Source: an uncultured Limnohabitans sp.
Lineage (GTDB): Bacteria; Pseudomonadota; Gammaproteobacteria; Burkholderiales; Burkholderiaceae_C
NCBI RefSeq assembly: GCF_937889215.1
Contig: NZ_CALBEX010000145.1
Location: 1 to 10,088 of the forward strand
Direction of reading: 5' to 3'
DNA length: 10,088 nucleotides
The notes under the pieces were generated by a model. The model worked only from the letters and a program-made list of their open reading frames with translations. It was not told where the DNA came from and did not search any database. The translations under genes and the position numbers were made by a program. The first letter of the stretch is position 1, and each line of letters opens with the position of its first letter. This document shows, one piece after another, positions 1 to 6,255 of this stretch.

Positions 1-1
1 C

Positions 2-703
2 CGAGCACCGGTGGACTTTGAGCTGGTGGCGGTCAACCTGGACCAAAAGCAGCCAGGTTTCCCCGCGCACATCTTGCCTGCGTACCTCAAAGCGCTGGGG
101 GTTGAATACCACATCGAGACGCAAGATACGTATTCGATCGTGAAGGACAAAATCCCCGAAGGCAAGACCATGTGCAGCCTGTGCTCGCGTCTGCGCCGGG
201 GCATTTTGTATCGCGTGGCGCGTGAGCTCAAATGCAACAAACTGGCGCTCGGCCACCACCGCGACGACATGCTGCAAACCTTCTTCTTGAACATGTTTTT
301 TGGCGGCAAGCTCAAGGGCATGCCCCCGAAGCTGGTCAGCGACAACGGCGAGTTCATGGTGATCCGCCCGCTGGCTTATGTGGCCGAAACCGATTTGATC
401 CGTTGGGCAGAGCACCGACAGTTCCCCATCATCCCGTGCACCCTGTGTGGCAGCCAAGAAAACCTGCAACGCCTGCAAGTGGGCAACATGCTGCGCGAGT
501 GGCAAAAGAAGCACCCTGGCCGCATTGAAAACATGTTTTCGGCATTGCAAAACGTGGTGCCCTCGCATTTGATGGACGCCAAGCTGCACGGCTTCAAGGA
601 CCTGAAAATCACGGGCTTTGAATCAGACGACGGCGACAAGGCGTTTGACGAGGAAGAGTTCAAGGAAGCGTCCTTGCCGGGCATTCAAGTCATCTCGATG
701 TAA
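2..703 (+). CDS. ttcA: tRNA 2-thiocytidine(32) synthetase TtcA, 5'-truncated by window edge
   Basis: TtcA is a cytoplasmic iron-sulfur enzyme that activates C32 of certain tRNAs with ATP and replaces its oxygen with sulfur. The frame is open to the left edge, and 233 residues are visible of a protein usually near 300. The N-terminal PP-loop (SGGKDS-type) ATP site therefore lies outside the window. Visible family marks are the stretch [18 protein letters not shown] at the left end, a CSLC motif (bases 173-184), the GHHRDD motif (251-268) and a second CTLC motif (437-448) followed by GSQENLQR. In the E. coli enzyme, cysteines of these two motifs hold the 4Fe-4S cluster. The GTG at position 11 is internal, not the true start. 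The acidic C-terminal tail ([15 protein letters not shown]) is an ordinary variable end. It is followed 18 nt later by the DUF4136 gene on the same strand. The assignment is close to certain. Confidence 0.96.
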   Translation, partial: RAPVDFELVAVNLDQKQPGFPAHILPAYLKALGVEYHIETQDTYSIVKDKIPEGKTMCSLCSRLRRGILYRVARELKCNKLALGHHRDDMLQTFFLNMFFGGKLKGMPPKLVSDNGEFMVIRPLAYVAETDLIRWAEHRQFPIIPCTLCGSQENLQRLQVGNMLREWQKKHPGRIENMFSALQNVVPSHLMDAKLHGFKDLKITGFESDDGDKAFDEEEFKEASLPGIQVISM

Positions 704-721
704 TCCTCAGGAGGACAGGTC

Positions 722-1351
722 ATGCGCACAGAAACTCGACAGCTCACGCGGTGGTTTTCGATGGCCTTGGCCGCGATGGCCTTGACCTTCTTGTCGGGCT
801 GCGCCTCGATGCGCCTGATCGACAGCGATGTGGTTTCTGTGACCGCCGTACCGCCCGGCATGAGTTTGCAGGGGGCCAAATACCGCTTTGAGCGCCTGCC
901 CTCGCAGGTGCACAACCCCGAAGCCGGTTTGGCCGAGCAGCAAGCGCAGGCCGCCATGACCGCCGTGGGTTTGGTGCGTGATGACGCCGCAGCCAGCCTG
1001 AGCGTGATGGTGGGCTTCAGCGGCTCGCAGTACTTGGCTGACCCTTGGGGCCGCCCCTTAGGTTCGGGCTGGACGCCCTTCGGCAGCATTGCCATCGGAT
1101 CAGGCTTTGGCTCGCACATCGGTCTGGGCGTGGGCATGCGCTTTCCACCGCCCACGCATTACCGCCGCGAGGTCAGCGTCGTCATGCGCGACCTGAAGTC
1201 GGGCCAAGTGGTGTACGAAACCCGCGCCAGCCACTCAGGCCCCTGGAGCGACAGCGTGCCGATTTTTGCCACCCTGTTCCAGGCTGCCCTGGCCAATTTC
1301 CCCAACCCGCCTAATGGCCCACGCCGGGTCAACATCGAAGTGCCGCGCTGA
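722..1351 (+). CDS. DUF4136-type lipoprotein
   Basis: This is a 209-residue predicted lipoprotein of unknown function. The N-terminus has basic residues, a hydrophobic run (about residues 12-25) and a lipobox LSGC with the lipidated cysteine at residue 27, so the mature protein should be anchored in the outer or inner membrane. The following part, including the pairing of AAMTAVGLVRDD with ASLSVMVGFSG, resembles DUF4136, a periplasmic lipoprotein domain. A glycine-rich middle (about residues 112-140) is followed by a beta-rich tail with RREVSVVMRDLKSGQVVYETRA, typical of the family's last strands. The start is well fixed: AGGAGG lies 7 nt before the ATG. The gene sits 18 nt after ttcA and 12 nt before the phosphatase gene, which suggests cotranscription, although no functional link to either is known. 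The family call rests on recognition by eye and was not searched. Confidence 0.85.
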   Translation: MRTETRQLTRWFSMALAAMALTFLSGCASMRLIDSDVVSVTAVPPGMSLQGAKYRFERLPSQVHNPEAGLAEQQAQAAMTAVGLVRDDAAASLSVMVGFSGSQYLADPWGRPLGSGWTPFGSIAIGSGFGSHIGLGVGMRFPPPTHYRREVSVVMRDLKSGQVVYETRASHSGPWSDSVPIFATLFQAALANFPNPPNGPRRVNIEVPR

Positions 1352-1363
1352 ATCTAGGATTTT

Positions 1364-2008
1364 ATGGAACCGACCCGTATTTTGGCCATTCGCCACGGCG
1401 AAACCGCCTGGAACGTGGACACCCGTTTGCAGGGCCATCTGGACATCCCACTCAACGACGTGGGCCTGCGCCAAGCGCAGCACCTGGCCCAGGCGCTGGT
1501 GAAGCGCGATGCCATTGATGCGATTTACGCCAGCGACCTGTCACGCGCCCACACCACGGCCCAAGCCATTGCACAGGCCACAGGCCAGACGTTAAGCACA
1601 CACCCCGGACTGAGGGAGCGCCATTTCGGTGCATTTCAGGGGCGCACTTTTGCCGAAATCGAAGTCGAGCTGCCCGAGCACGCCTGGCATTGGCGCAAAC
1701 GCACACCCGACTGGAAGCCTCCAGAGGGCGGAGAATCCTTGATCAACTTGCGCGAACGGATCGTGGCCACTGTAGACGAACTCGCCGCCCGGCACCCCGG
1801 CCAGCAAGTCGTGATGGTCGCCCATGGTGGCGTGCTGGACATCCTGTACCGCGCTGCCACCCGCCTGGACCTGCAAGCACCGCGCACTTGGGCCCTGACC
1901 AACACGGCCGTCAACCGACTGCTGTGGACACCACAAGGCCTGTCGCTGGTGGGTTGGGGCGACACCACCCACCTGGACACATTGGCCAAAGACGAGTCGT
2001 CTTTATAA
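1364..2008 (+). CDS. histidine phosphatase superfamily protein (phosphoglycerate-mutase-like)
   Basis: This is a 214-residue cytoplasmic enzyme of the branch-1 histidine phosphatase family, which forms a phosphohistidine intermediate. The signature RHGETAWN puts the catalytic pair at R10-H11, with G12 and E13. Other expected residues are R61 in [11 protein letters not shown], a likely acid/base E85 in [11 protein letters not shown], the GGES turn at residues 122-125, and the second catalytic histidine H154 in VAHGG. Length fits GpmB, CobC (alpha-ribazole phosphatase) and broad-specificity phosphatases. No cobalamin gene is nearby, so the substrate cannot be named. AGGA just upstream of the ATG supports the start. 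The gene ends head-on against htpX, and the two stop codons sit in the shared hexamer TTATAA (2003-2008). The family is certain and the specific reaction is unknown. Confidence 0.93.
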   Translation: MEPTRILAIRHGETAWNVDTRLQGHLDIPLNDVGLRQAQHLAQALVKRDAIDAIYASDLSRAHTTAQAIAQATGQTLSTHPGLRERHFGAFQGRTFAEIEVELPEHAWHWRKRTPDWKPPEGGESLINLRERIVATVDELAARHPGQQVVMVAHGGVLDILYRAATRLDLQAPRTWALTNTAVNRLLWTPQGLSLVGWGDTTHLDTLAKDESSL

Positions 2009-2026
2009 AGCGCTGTTTTGCAGCGC
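1988..2026. terminator. hairpins at the convergent phosphatase/htpX junction, weak terminator candidates
   Basis: Two small inverted repeats cover the junction. AAAGACG (1988-1994) pairs with CGTCTTT (1998-2004) around a 3-nt loop. GCGCTG (2010-2015) pairs with CAGCGC (2021-2026) around TTTTG. Neither is followed by a convincing T run on either strand, so a termination role is only suggested by position between two genes whose ends overlap. Both lie inside coding sequence. Confidence 0.25.
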
Positions 2027-2879
2027 AGCGATGCGCTCCTCGATGGGCGGGTGGGTGCTGAACAACTGGCCAATGCCGCCCGCAATGCCCATGGCAGCCA
2101 TGCTCTTGGGCAACTCAGCGGTGTGCACACCGCCCAAGCGGGCCAAGGCGTTGATCATGGGCTGCTTGCGGCCCCATGAGTTGCACAGCGCTGGCATCGG
2201 CACGGAACTCGCGCTGACGGCTGAACCAGGCCACGATGATCGCAGCGAGAACGCCCAGCAAAATGTCCATCACGATGGTGGTCACGTAGTAGCCGATGCC
2301 GGGGCCAGAGTTTTCGCTGTCACCCTTGCGCAAGAAGCTGTCCACCGCATAACCCACGACGCGGGAGATGAAGACAACGAAGGTGTTCATGACGCCCTGG
2401 ATCAAGGTCATGGTGACCATGTCGCCGTTGGCGATGTGCGCGACTTCATGGGCGAGGACGGCCTCAATTTCTTCGTGCGTCATGTTCTGCAACAAGCCTG
2501 TTGACACCGCCACCAAAGCCGAGTCACGGAAAGCGCCCGTGGCAAAAGCATTGGGGTCACCCGGGAAGATGCCAACTTCAGGCATGCCGATACCGGCTTT
2601 GTCGGCCAATTTGCGGACGGTGTCCACAATCCAGGCTTCGTCGGCATTGGCCGGTTGGTCAATGACCTTGACCCCCGAGGACATCTTGGCAATCCATTTG
2701 CTCATGAGCAAAGAAATGATGGCGCCACCAAAGCCCATGATCAGCGCAAAGCCGAGCAAAGCGCCCAGGTTCAGGCCATTGGACGTCAGGAAGCGGTTCA
2801 CGCCCAGCAAGTTGGCGACGATGCCCAACACCAGCACCACGGCCAAGTTGGTCACGACAAAAAGAAAAATGCGTTTCAT
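2003..2879 (-). CDS. htpX: membrane zinc metalloprotease HtpX, frameshifted near the C-terminus
   Basis: HtpX is an inner-membrane M48 protease that degrades misfolded membrane proteins under heat or envelope stress. The ATG at 2879 gives the family start [19 protein letters not shown]. An in-frame GTG at 2897 is a less likely start. Hydrophobic segments lie at about residues 4-22 and 38-58, and again around 160-180 and 195-219. The zinc motif HEVAH spans residues 144-148, and the third ligand is probably E224 in [10 protein letters not shown]. After L-M-G (residue 236) the frame runs into an unrelated tail ending at 2115. The expected C-terminus ([14 protein letters not shown] through [14 protein letters not shown]) continues in another frame to TAA at 2003. 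Removing one G from the run of four on the minus strand (2172-2175) restores a 291-residue protein, matching the usual length of about 290. It could be a sequencing error or a real mutation. All catalytic residues precede the break. Confidence 0.9.
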
Positions 2880-2924
2880 GTTGAGTTTCACTTTCACCCG
2901 AAAGACGCGGGCACGTTGGGAGGG

Positions 2925-2953
2925 ATATTAGGGTGTCAGACTCCAAAATCAAG
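2925..2953 (-). promoter_or_regulatory. candidate htpX promoter, sigma-32-like (also readable as sigma-70)
   Basis: On the minus strand, CTTGAT (2953-2948) is followed after 14 nt by CCCTAATAT (2933-2925). This resembles the heat-shock form CTTGAA and CCCCAT. The same DNA can be read as a sigma-70 pair, TTGATT with TAATAT at 16 nt spacing, each hexamer matching 4 of 6. Transcription would begin near 2917, about 38 nt before the htpX ATG. The -35 part contains the TGA stop of the DUF3025 gene. htpX is a heat-shock gene in E. coli, which makes the reading plausible. It is a match by eye only. Confidence 0.4.
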
Positions 2954-3794
2954 CCAGGGGCGTGATTTCCGGATTGGCGTACGGTTTTTCTGCCAGGCGC
3001 GGGCTTCTGCAGGGCCGGAACACGCTGGCATCGGCGTAAAAAGCCGGGTCTTCGTTGGCCAGCCACCAGCCCGGCACCCCCAGCAAAGGCAAGGGGCTGA
3101 AGGGTTTGCGGGCCAATTTATCGGGCGTGAGGTCTTGCGCCAGCCAAGCGTCGAGGTCAGCTTGCACCACGCCTTGCGGCACGCGCCACAGGTGCACAGT
3201 GATCGATTTGTAGGGCTGCACCGCTTTTTCGAGCGCGGCATGGCCAAAGGCCAAAAGACATGTGTGCGCCCACTCACTGCGCAAAGTCACAAAGGCATCG
3301 ATCCACCGATGCTCGGTCAAGGCGGACCACACGGCATCGGAGGTCTGGATCAGCAGCGCGTTTTCATCGAACACGGTGGCGGCGTCGCGCACCGGGCCGC
3401 GCACCTGCCCCACACCGGCGCGGGCGATTTCGCGGGCCCGCAACTCGTTCAGGCGCTTTTTGGCCAGCGGGTAATGCATCCAGCACAGCGCGTTGAAGAA
3501 GTCGTGCAAGCCTTCGCGGGTGGGCACCTGGGCCGTGGCAAAAATGAAGTATTCGTAAGCTTGGCCCTCGGGCAAGTCGGCTTGCGGCACAAAGCGCACG
3601 GGTACACGGCCCGCCGCGTTCAAGGCCTCAGGCTGGGCAACGCCTGCCGCCACTTGCCGTGCGATAGGCTCACCCACCCCACGCCAATCGGCCAACCAAG
3701 CCGCGTCCCAATCGATGTCGGACACGCCCAAGCTGGAGGCGGGCGCGCAGCGCTGCCCAGCCCCGTTGGGGCTCAGCCCGCCACCAGACGCCAC
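2949..3794 (-). CDS. DUF3025 domain-containing protein
   Basis: The reading frame gives 281 residues with no signal peptide or membrane segment, so it is probably cytoplasmic. It matches DUF3025, a proteobacterial family with no known function. Characteristic stretches are [28 protein letters not shown] (about residues 91-118), [18 protein letters not shown] and a tryptophan-rich end around [15 protein letters not shown]. The chosen start is a GTG at 3794 with GGAG 10 nt upstream, which overlaps the pyrC end by 22 nt and implies translational coupling. The first 23 residues look low-complexity ([14 protein letters not shown]) and include a hairpin-forming stretch. The conserved part seems to begin at [10 protein letters not shown], so the GTG at 3725 is an alternative start, although it lacks a visible ribosome site. 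The next gene, htpX, follows after about 69 nt and may have its own promoter. Confidence 0.87.
   Translation of the reverse strand: MASGGGLSPNGAGQRCAPASSLGVSDIDWDAAWLADWRGVGEPIARQVAAGVAQPEALNAAGRVPVRFVPQADLPEGQAYEYFIFATAQVPTREGLHDFFNALCWMHYPLAKKRLNELRAREIARAGVGQVRGPVRDAATVFDENALLIQTSDAVWSALTEHRWIDAFVTLRSEWAHTCLLAFGHAALEKAVQPYKSITVHLWRVPQGVVQADLDAWLAQDLTPDKLARKPFSPLPLLGVPGWWLANEDPAFYADASVFRPCRSPRLAEKPYANPEITPLA
3759..3773. other. perfect hairpin at the pyrC stop, inside the 5' end of the DUF3025 frame
   Basis: AGCCCC (3759-3764) and GGGGCT (3768-3773) form a 6-bp perfect stem around GTT, starting at the last base of the pyrC TGA. No T run follows on the minus strand, so it is a poor intrinsic terminator. 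It lies within the first codons of the DUF3025 frame if that starts at 3794, but upstream of the alternative start at 3725. It could affect coupling between the two genes. Confidence 0.4.
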
Positions 3795-4810
3795 GGCAGA
3801 CTTTCTCCCGAACGCAGAGGCTTGAGTTCGGCCTCGCCAAAGGCAAAGCTCTCTGCGGGCGTCCAGCTTTCACGGCGCAGGGTGATCGTGCTGGTATTGC
3901 GTGGCAGGCCGTAAAAGTCAGCCCCAAAGAAGCTGGCAAAGCCTTCAAGCTTGTCCAGCGCGCCGGCCTGGTCAAAGGCTTCCGCATACATCTCGATGGC
4001 GGCGTGGGCGGTGTAGCAGCCTGCACAACCGCTGGCGTGTTCCTTGAGGTGCGCGGGGTGCGGGGCGCTGTCGGTGCCCAAGAAGAACCGGGCATTGCCA
4101 CTGGTGGCTGCTTGCACCAGCGCCAGTCGGTGGGTTTCGCGCTTGAGCACCGGCAGGCAATAGTAATGCGGGCGCATGCCGCCCAAAAACAGGGCGTTGC
4201 GGTTGTACAGCAGGTGGTGCACGGTGATGGTGGCGCCCAAGTTCGCGTCGCCAGCGGCCGCATAGTCGGCGGCTTCTTTGGTGGTGATGTGTTCCATCAC
4301 GATTTTCAGGCCAGGGAAGTCGCGGCGCAGCGGGATCAGATGCTGCTCGATGAACACGGCTTCGCGGTCGAACAGGTCGATGTCGGACGAGGTGACTTCG
4401 CCGTGCACCAGCAGCAGCACGCCTTCGCGCTGCATGGCTTCGAGCACGGGGTAGATTTTGCGCAGGTCGGTCACACCCGCATCGCTATTGGTGGTGGCAC
4501 CCGCTGGGTAAAGCTTGCAGGCCACCACACCGGCGGCTTTGGCGCGTGCAATTTCTGACGGGGCCAAGTTGTCCGTCAGGTAAAGCGTCATGAGCGGCTC
4601 AAAGTCCATACCCACTGGCACGGCGGCCAGGATGCGCTGCTTGTAAGCCAGCGCCTGCTCGGCGGTGGTCACGGGCGGCTTGAGGTTGGGCATGATGACG
4701 GCGCGGCCGAATTGGGCTGCGGTGTGCGGCACCACCACGTTCAGGGCGGCACCGTCGCGCACATGCAAGTGCCAGTCGTCGGGGCGGATGAGGGTGAGTT
4801 CTTGGGTCAT
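3773..4810 (-). CDS. pyrC: dihydroorotase (class II, PyrC)
   Basis: PyrC catalyses reversible cyclisation of N-carbamoyl-L-aspartate to dihydroorotate, the third step of pyrimidine synthesis, in the cytoplasm. The 345-residue length fits the E. coli-type class II enzyme (about 348). The binuclear zinc site is complete: H14 and H16 in [10 protein letters not shown], the carboxylated lysine K99 in [17 protein letters not shown]136 in LLVHGEVT, H174 in MEHITTKEA and the catalytic D247 in LGTDSAPH. The substrate contacts R18 and N41 are also present. The ATG at 4810 gives the standard family N-terminus, although no strong ribosome site precedes it. The upstream region is the repeat-rich stretch rather than another pyr gene, so pyrC probably heads its own transcript with DUF3025 behind it. 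Nothing about the protein is unusual. Confidence 0.97.
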   Translation of the reverse strand: MTQELTLIRPDDWHLHVRDGAALNVVVPHTAAQFGRAVIMPNLKPPVTTAEQALAYKQRILAAVPVGMDFEPLMTLYLTDNLAPSEIARAKAAGVVACKLYPAGATTNSDAGVTDLRKIYPVLEAMQREGVLLLVHGEVTSSDIDLFDREAVFIEQHLIPLRRDFPGLKIVMEHITTKEAADYAAAGDANLGATITVHHLLYNRNALFLGGMRPHYYCLPVLKRETHRLALVQAATSGNARFFLGTDSAPHPAHLKEHASGCAGCYTAHAAIEMYAEAFDQAGALDKLEGFASFFGADFYGLPRNTSTITLRRESWTPAESFAFGEAELKPLRSGESLPWRLVAG

Positions 4811-4855
4811 GGGACGTATTGTCTCAAACCTGTCGTCGGCTTGACGTTGCTGGTT

Positions 4856-4990
4856 CCAGAGATGGGGTCACGGGTCAGGGCTCATGGGAGAGCGGCACGT
4901 AGAACCAGAGGTGAGTTGCAGGTCGAGGCTCCTAGGAAAACGGCTCGAGGAACCAGAGGCGGGGCTGCGGGCCGGGGCTCATACTCGCAA
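4856..4990. repeat. three imperfect copies of a ~48-nt unit
   Basis: Copies begin with CCAGAG at 4856, 4905 and 4953, giving periods of 49 and 48 nt. Copy 1 and copy 3 agree at 23 of the first 30 bases, ending in GGGCTCAT in both. Copy 1 and copy 2 agree at 14 of 21 bases in their second halves (4884-4904 against 4932-4952). The third copy continues directly into the large inverted repeat at 4954-5027, so the left arm of that hairpin is itself a repeat unit. Confidence 0.55.
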
Positions 4991-5027
4991 GCTCGCCAAA
5001 TCGCCCCAACCCGCAGCCCCGCCTCTG
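4954..5027. repeat. large inverted repeat A (18-bp perfect arms)
   Basis: The arms 4954-4971 and 5010-5027 are perfectly complementary (CAGAGGCGGGGCTGCGGG and its reverse complement). Inside them GGGGC (4974-4978) can pair with GCCCC (5003-5007). The enclosed stretch 4976-5008 is nearly identical to that of inverted repeat E. There is no T run after the stem on either strand. It could form a cruciform or an RNA hairpin in the aap-pyrC intergenic transcript. Confidence 0.85.
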
Positions 5028-5092
5028 TTGCGAGCATTGGTGGTGAACGGATAGAGAGAAGCCAAGCGTACCTACAAGACCCGAAAAACGTC

Positions 5093-5128
5093 GGGCATTG
5101 AATTCCGGGGGCGAGCGAAGCAATGCCC
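5093..5128. repeat. inverted repeat B
   Basis: GGGCATTG (5093-5100) and CAATGCCC (5121-5128) form an 8-bp perfect stem around a 20-nt loop that ends in GCGAGCGAAG, the core also seen in the neighbouring repeats. Confidence 0.6.
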
Positions 5129-5169
5129 CGCAAGGACTTCATGCCGTTCTGGCAGGGCTGAGCAGCGCA

Positions 5170-5236
5170 GCAGCGGGCGGATAAGGGCGGGTGCTTGTTT
5201 GAGCGAAGCGAGTTTGCACCCGACCCCGCCCGCTGC
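5170..5236. repeat. nested inverted repeat C
   Basis: The outer arms 5170-5180 (GCAGCGGGCGG) and 5226-5236 are perfectly complementary over 11 bp. The inner arms CGGGTGC (5188-5194) and GCACCCG (5216-5222) are perfect over 7 bp. The apical loop carries GAGCGAAGCGAG, related to the loop core in repeats B and E. Confidence 0.75.
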
Positions 5237-5289
5237 GAGCAGCGCAAGGAACCCGAAGGGCCCTGACTGCGGCTCGCCTTTCTTTGCTT

Positions 5290-5315
5290 ACTTTCTTTGG
5301 CGAAGCAAAGAAAGT
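5290..5315. repeat. inverted repeat D (ACTTTCTTTG arms)
   Basis: ACTTTCTTTG (5290-5299) and CAAAGAAAGT (5306-5315) form a 10-bp perfect stem around GCGAAG. A further copy of TTTCTTTG precedes it at 5279-5286, so two alternative left arms exist. It is AT-rich compared with the GC-rich repeats on both sides. Confidence 0.75.
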
Positions 5316-5380
5316 GAGTGCGCCGCCGGGCGCAATCCCGGCCAACGCAACTCAAAAGGAACCAACGCATTGGGCAAAAC

Positions 5381-5458
5381 GAGGCGAGGCAGTGGGCAGA
5401 GGGCAGAGGCTCATACTCGCTTCGCTCGCCAAATCGCCCCAGCCCACTGCCCCACCTC
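5381..5458. repeat. large inverted repeat E, sister of repeat A
   Basis: The arms 5381-5397 and 5442-5458 pair at 15 of 17 positions. The segment 5408-5441 matches 4976-5008 of repeat A except for TTC in place of AA at one point. Arm bases differ from repeat A, yet at two positions the changes occur on both sides and keep pairing. Located about 30-105 nt past the aapP stop, it may protect or end the aap transcript. Confidence 0.8.
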
Positions 5459-5466
5459 GGGCGATG

Positions 5467-5496
5467 GGCGCATGAGGAAAATTTCCTCAATGCCCC
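5467..5496. terminator. palindrome over the aapP stop codon
   Basis: TGAGGAAAATTTCCTCA (5473-5489) is a perfect palindrome of 8-nt arms around one A. It can be lengthened with two one-base bulges to GGGCGCAT and ATGCCCC on the flanks. The aapP stop TGA (5489-5487) forms one end. No T run follows in the direction of aap transcription, so it is a candidate 3' end structure rather than a standard terminator. Confidence 0.4.
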
Positions 5497-6242
5497 AAAA
5501 TCTTGGACAAAAAGTCCTGCGCCCGATCGGTCTGCGGCGCGTCAAAGAACTGTTGAGGCGGGGCCTGCTCAACCACCTGGCCTTGGTCCATGAAGATGAC
5601 GCGATCGGCGACCGCCTTGGCAAAGCCCATTTCATGCGTGACGCACAGCATGGTCATGCCTTGGCTGGTCAGCTCGATCATCACATCCAGCACTTCCTTG
5701 ATCATCTCGGGATCGAGCGCCGAAGTGGGCTCGTCGAACAGCATGATCTTGGGCGTCAGGCACAGCGCACGCGCAATGGCCACGCGCTGCTGCTGACCGC
5801 CAGACAACTGCAGTGGGTACTTGTTGGCGTGCTCGGAAATACGCACACGCTCGAGCTGCACCATGGCTTTGTCGACGGCTTCCTTGCGCGGCATCTTGGC
5901 CACCCAGGTGGGCGACAGAATCAAGTTTTCCAGCACCGTCAGGTGCGGGAACAGGTTGAACTGCTGGAACACCATGCCGACTTCGCGGCGCACTTTGTCG
6001 ATGCCTTTGAGGTCATCGCCCAGCAAAGTGCCGTCGACTGTGAGGGTGCCTTCTTGGTACTCTTCCAGGGCGTTGATGCATCGGATCAAAGTCGATTTTC
6101 CAGAGCCCGAAGGGCCACAGATGACGACTTTTTCGCCTTTGGCAAATTCCAGGTTCACATCGCGGAGCACATGGTAGCCATTGCTGGCGTACCACTTGTT
6201 CACGCCTTTGAACTCAATGATGGGGGTAGCGTTGGAGGTCAT
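5487..6242 (-). CDS. aapP: amino-acid ABC transporter ATP-binding protein AapP
   Basis: This is the cytoplasmic ATPase that drives the polar/general L-amino-acid importer. The protein has 251 residues, usual for the GlnQ/AapP group. The motifs are complete: Walker A GPSGSGKST at residues 43-51, Q-loop Q93 or Q94 in VFQQFNLFPH, signature LSGGQ at 146-150, Walker B IMLFDE at 166-171, D-loop SALD and the switch histidine H203 in VTHEMGFA. The ATG at 6242 follows the aapM stop by 13 nt with only a weak ribosome site, so translation is probably coupled. It is the last gene of aapJQMP. It ends in a palindrome and is followed by the repeat-rich interval. GlnQ-like proteins are similar, and the AapP name rests mainly on operon context. 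Confidence 0.95.
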   Translation of the reverse strand: MTSNATPIIEFKGVNKWYASNGYHVLRDVNLEFAKGEKVVICGPSGSGKSTLIRCINALEEYQEGTLTVDGTLLGDDLKGIDKVRREVGMVFQQFNLFPHLTVLENLILSPTWVAKMPRKEAVDKAMVQLERVRISEHANKYPLQLSGGQQQRVAIARALCLTPKIMLFDEPTSALDPEMIKEVLDVMIELTSQGMTMLCVTHEMGFAKAVADRVIFMDQGQVVEQAPPQQFFDAPQTDRAQDFLSKILGH

Positions 6243-6255
6243 AAAGGTCTTTCGT

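Larger units (their letters stand above)
4811..5486. repeat. 676-nt gene-free interval made of dispersed-type repeats
   Basis: No reading frame here looks like a real protein. Open frames exist on both strands only because the DNA is GC-rich and repetitive. The interval lies 3' of the aap operon and 5' of pyrC, both on the minus strand. It contains three imperfect copies of a unit of about 48 nt and at least five inverted repeats, described separately. The core GCGAGCGAAG or its complement recurs in loops at 5111-5120 and 5419-5428, with shorter versions (GAGCGAAGCGAG at 5201-5212, GGCGAAGC at 5299-5306). This resembles REP/BIME-like intergenic sequence that I recall as common in Comamonadaceae. 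That parallel is from memory and was not searched. Confidence 0.75.

Noticed and set aside
2165..2180. Programmed ribosomal frameshift in htpX
   Set aside because: A +1 shift would be needed, there is no known slippery motif or stimulatory structure evident, and HtpX is not known to use frameshifting. A sequencing error or mutation is simpler.
2655..3914. Plus-strand open frame of 419 residues
   Set aside because: It lies antisense to htpX, DUF3025 and the pyrC end. It has no recognisable domain and a composition typical of the complement of GC-rich genes.
5279..5315. Insertion-sequence terminal repeat
   Set aside because: The TTTCTTTG stem resembles a transposon end, but no transposase frame, matching distant end or target duplication is visible.
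4856..5458. CRISPR array or toxin-antitoxin-like array
   Set aside because: Units are imperfect, spacing is not that of repeat and spacer, and no cas gene is near. The structure is inverted repeats and decayed tandem copies.
4882..5490. Long minus-strand open frame (202 residues) across the repeat interval
   Set aside because: Its translation is cysteine- and arginine-rich and reads straight through all the inverted repeats. The two sister repeats give the repeated peptide pattern ending EYEP. Such frames are typical false calls in GC-rich repeats.
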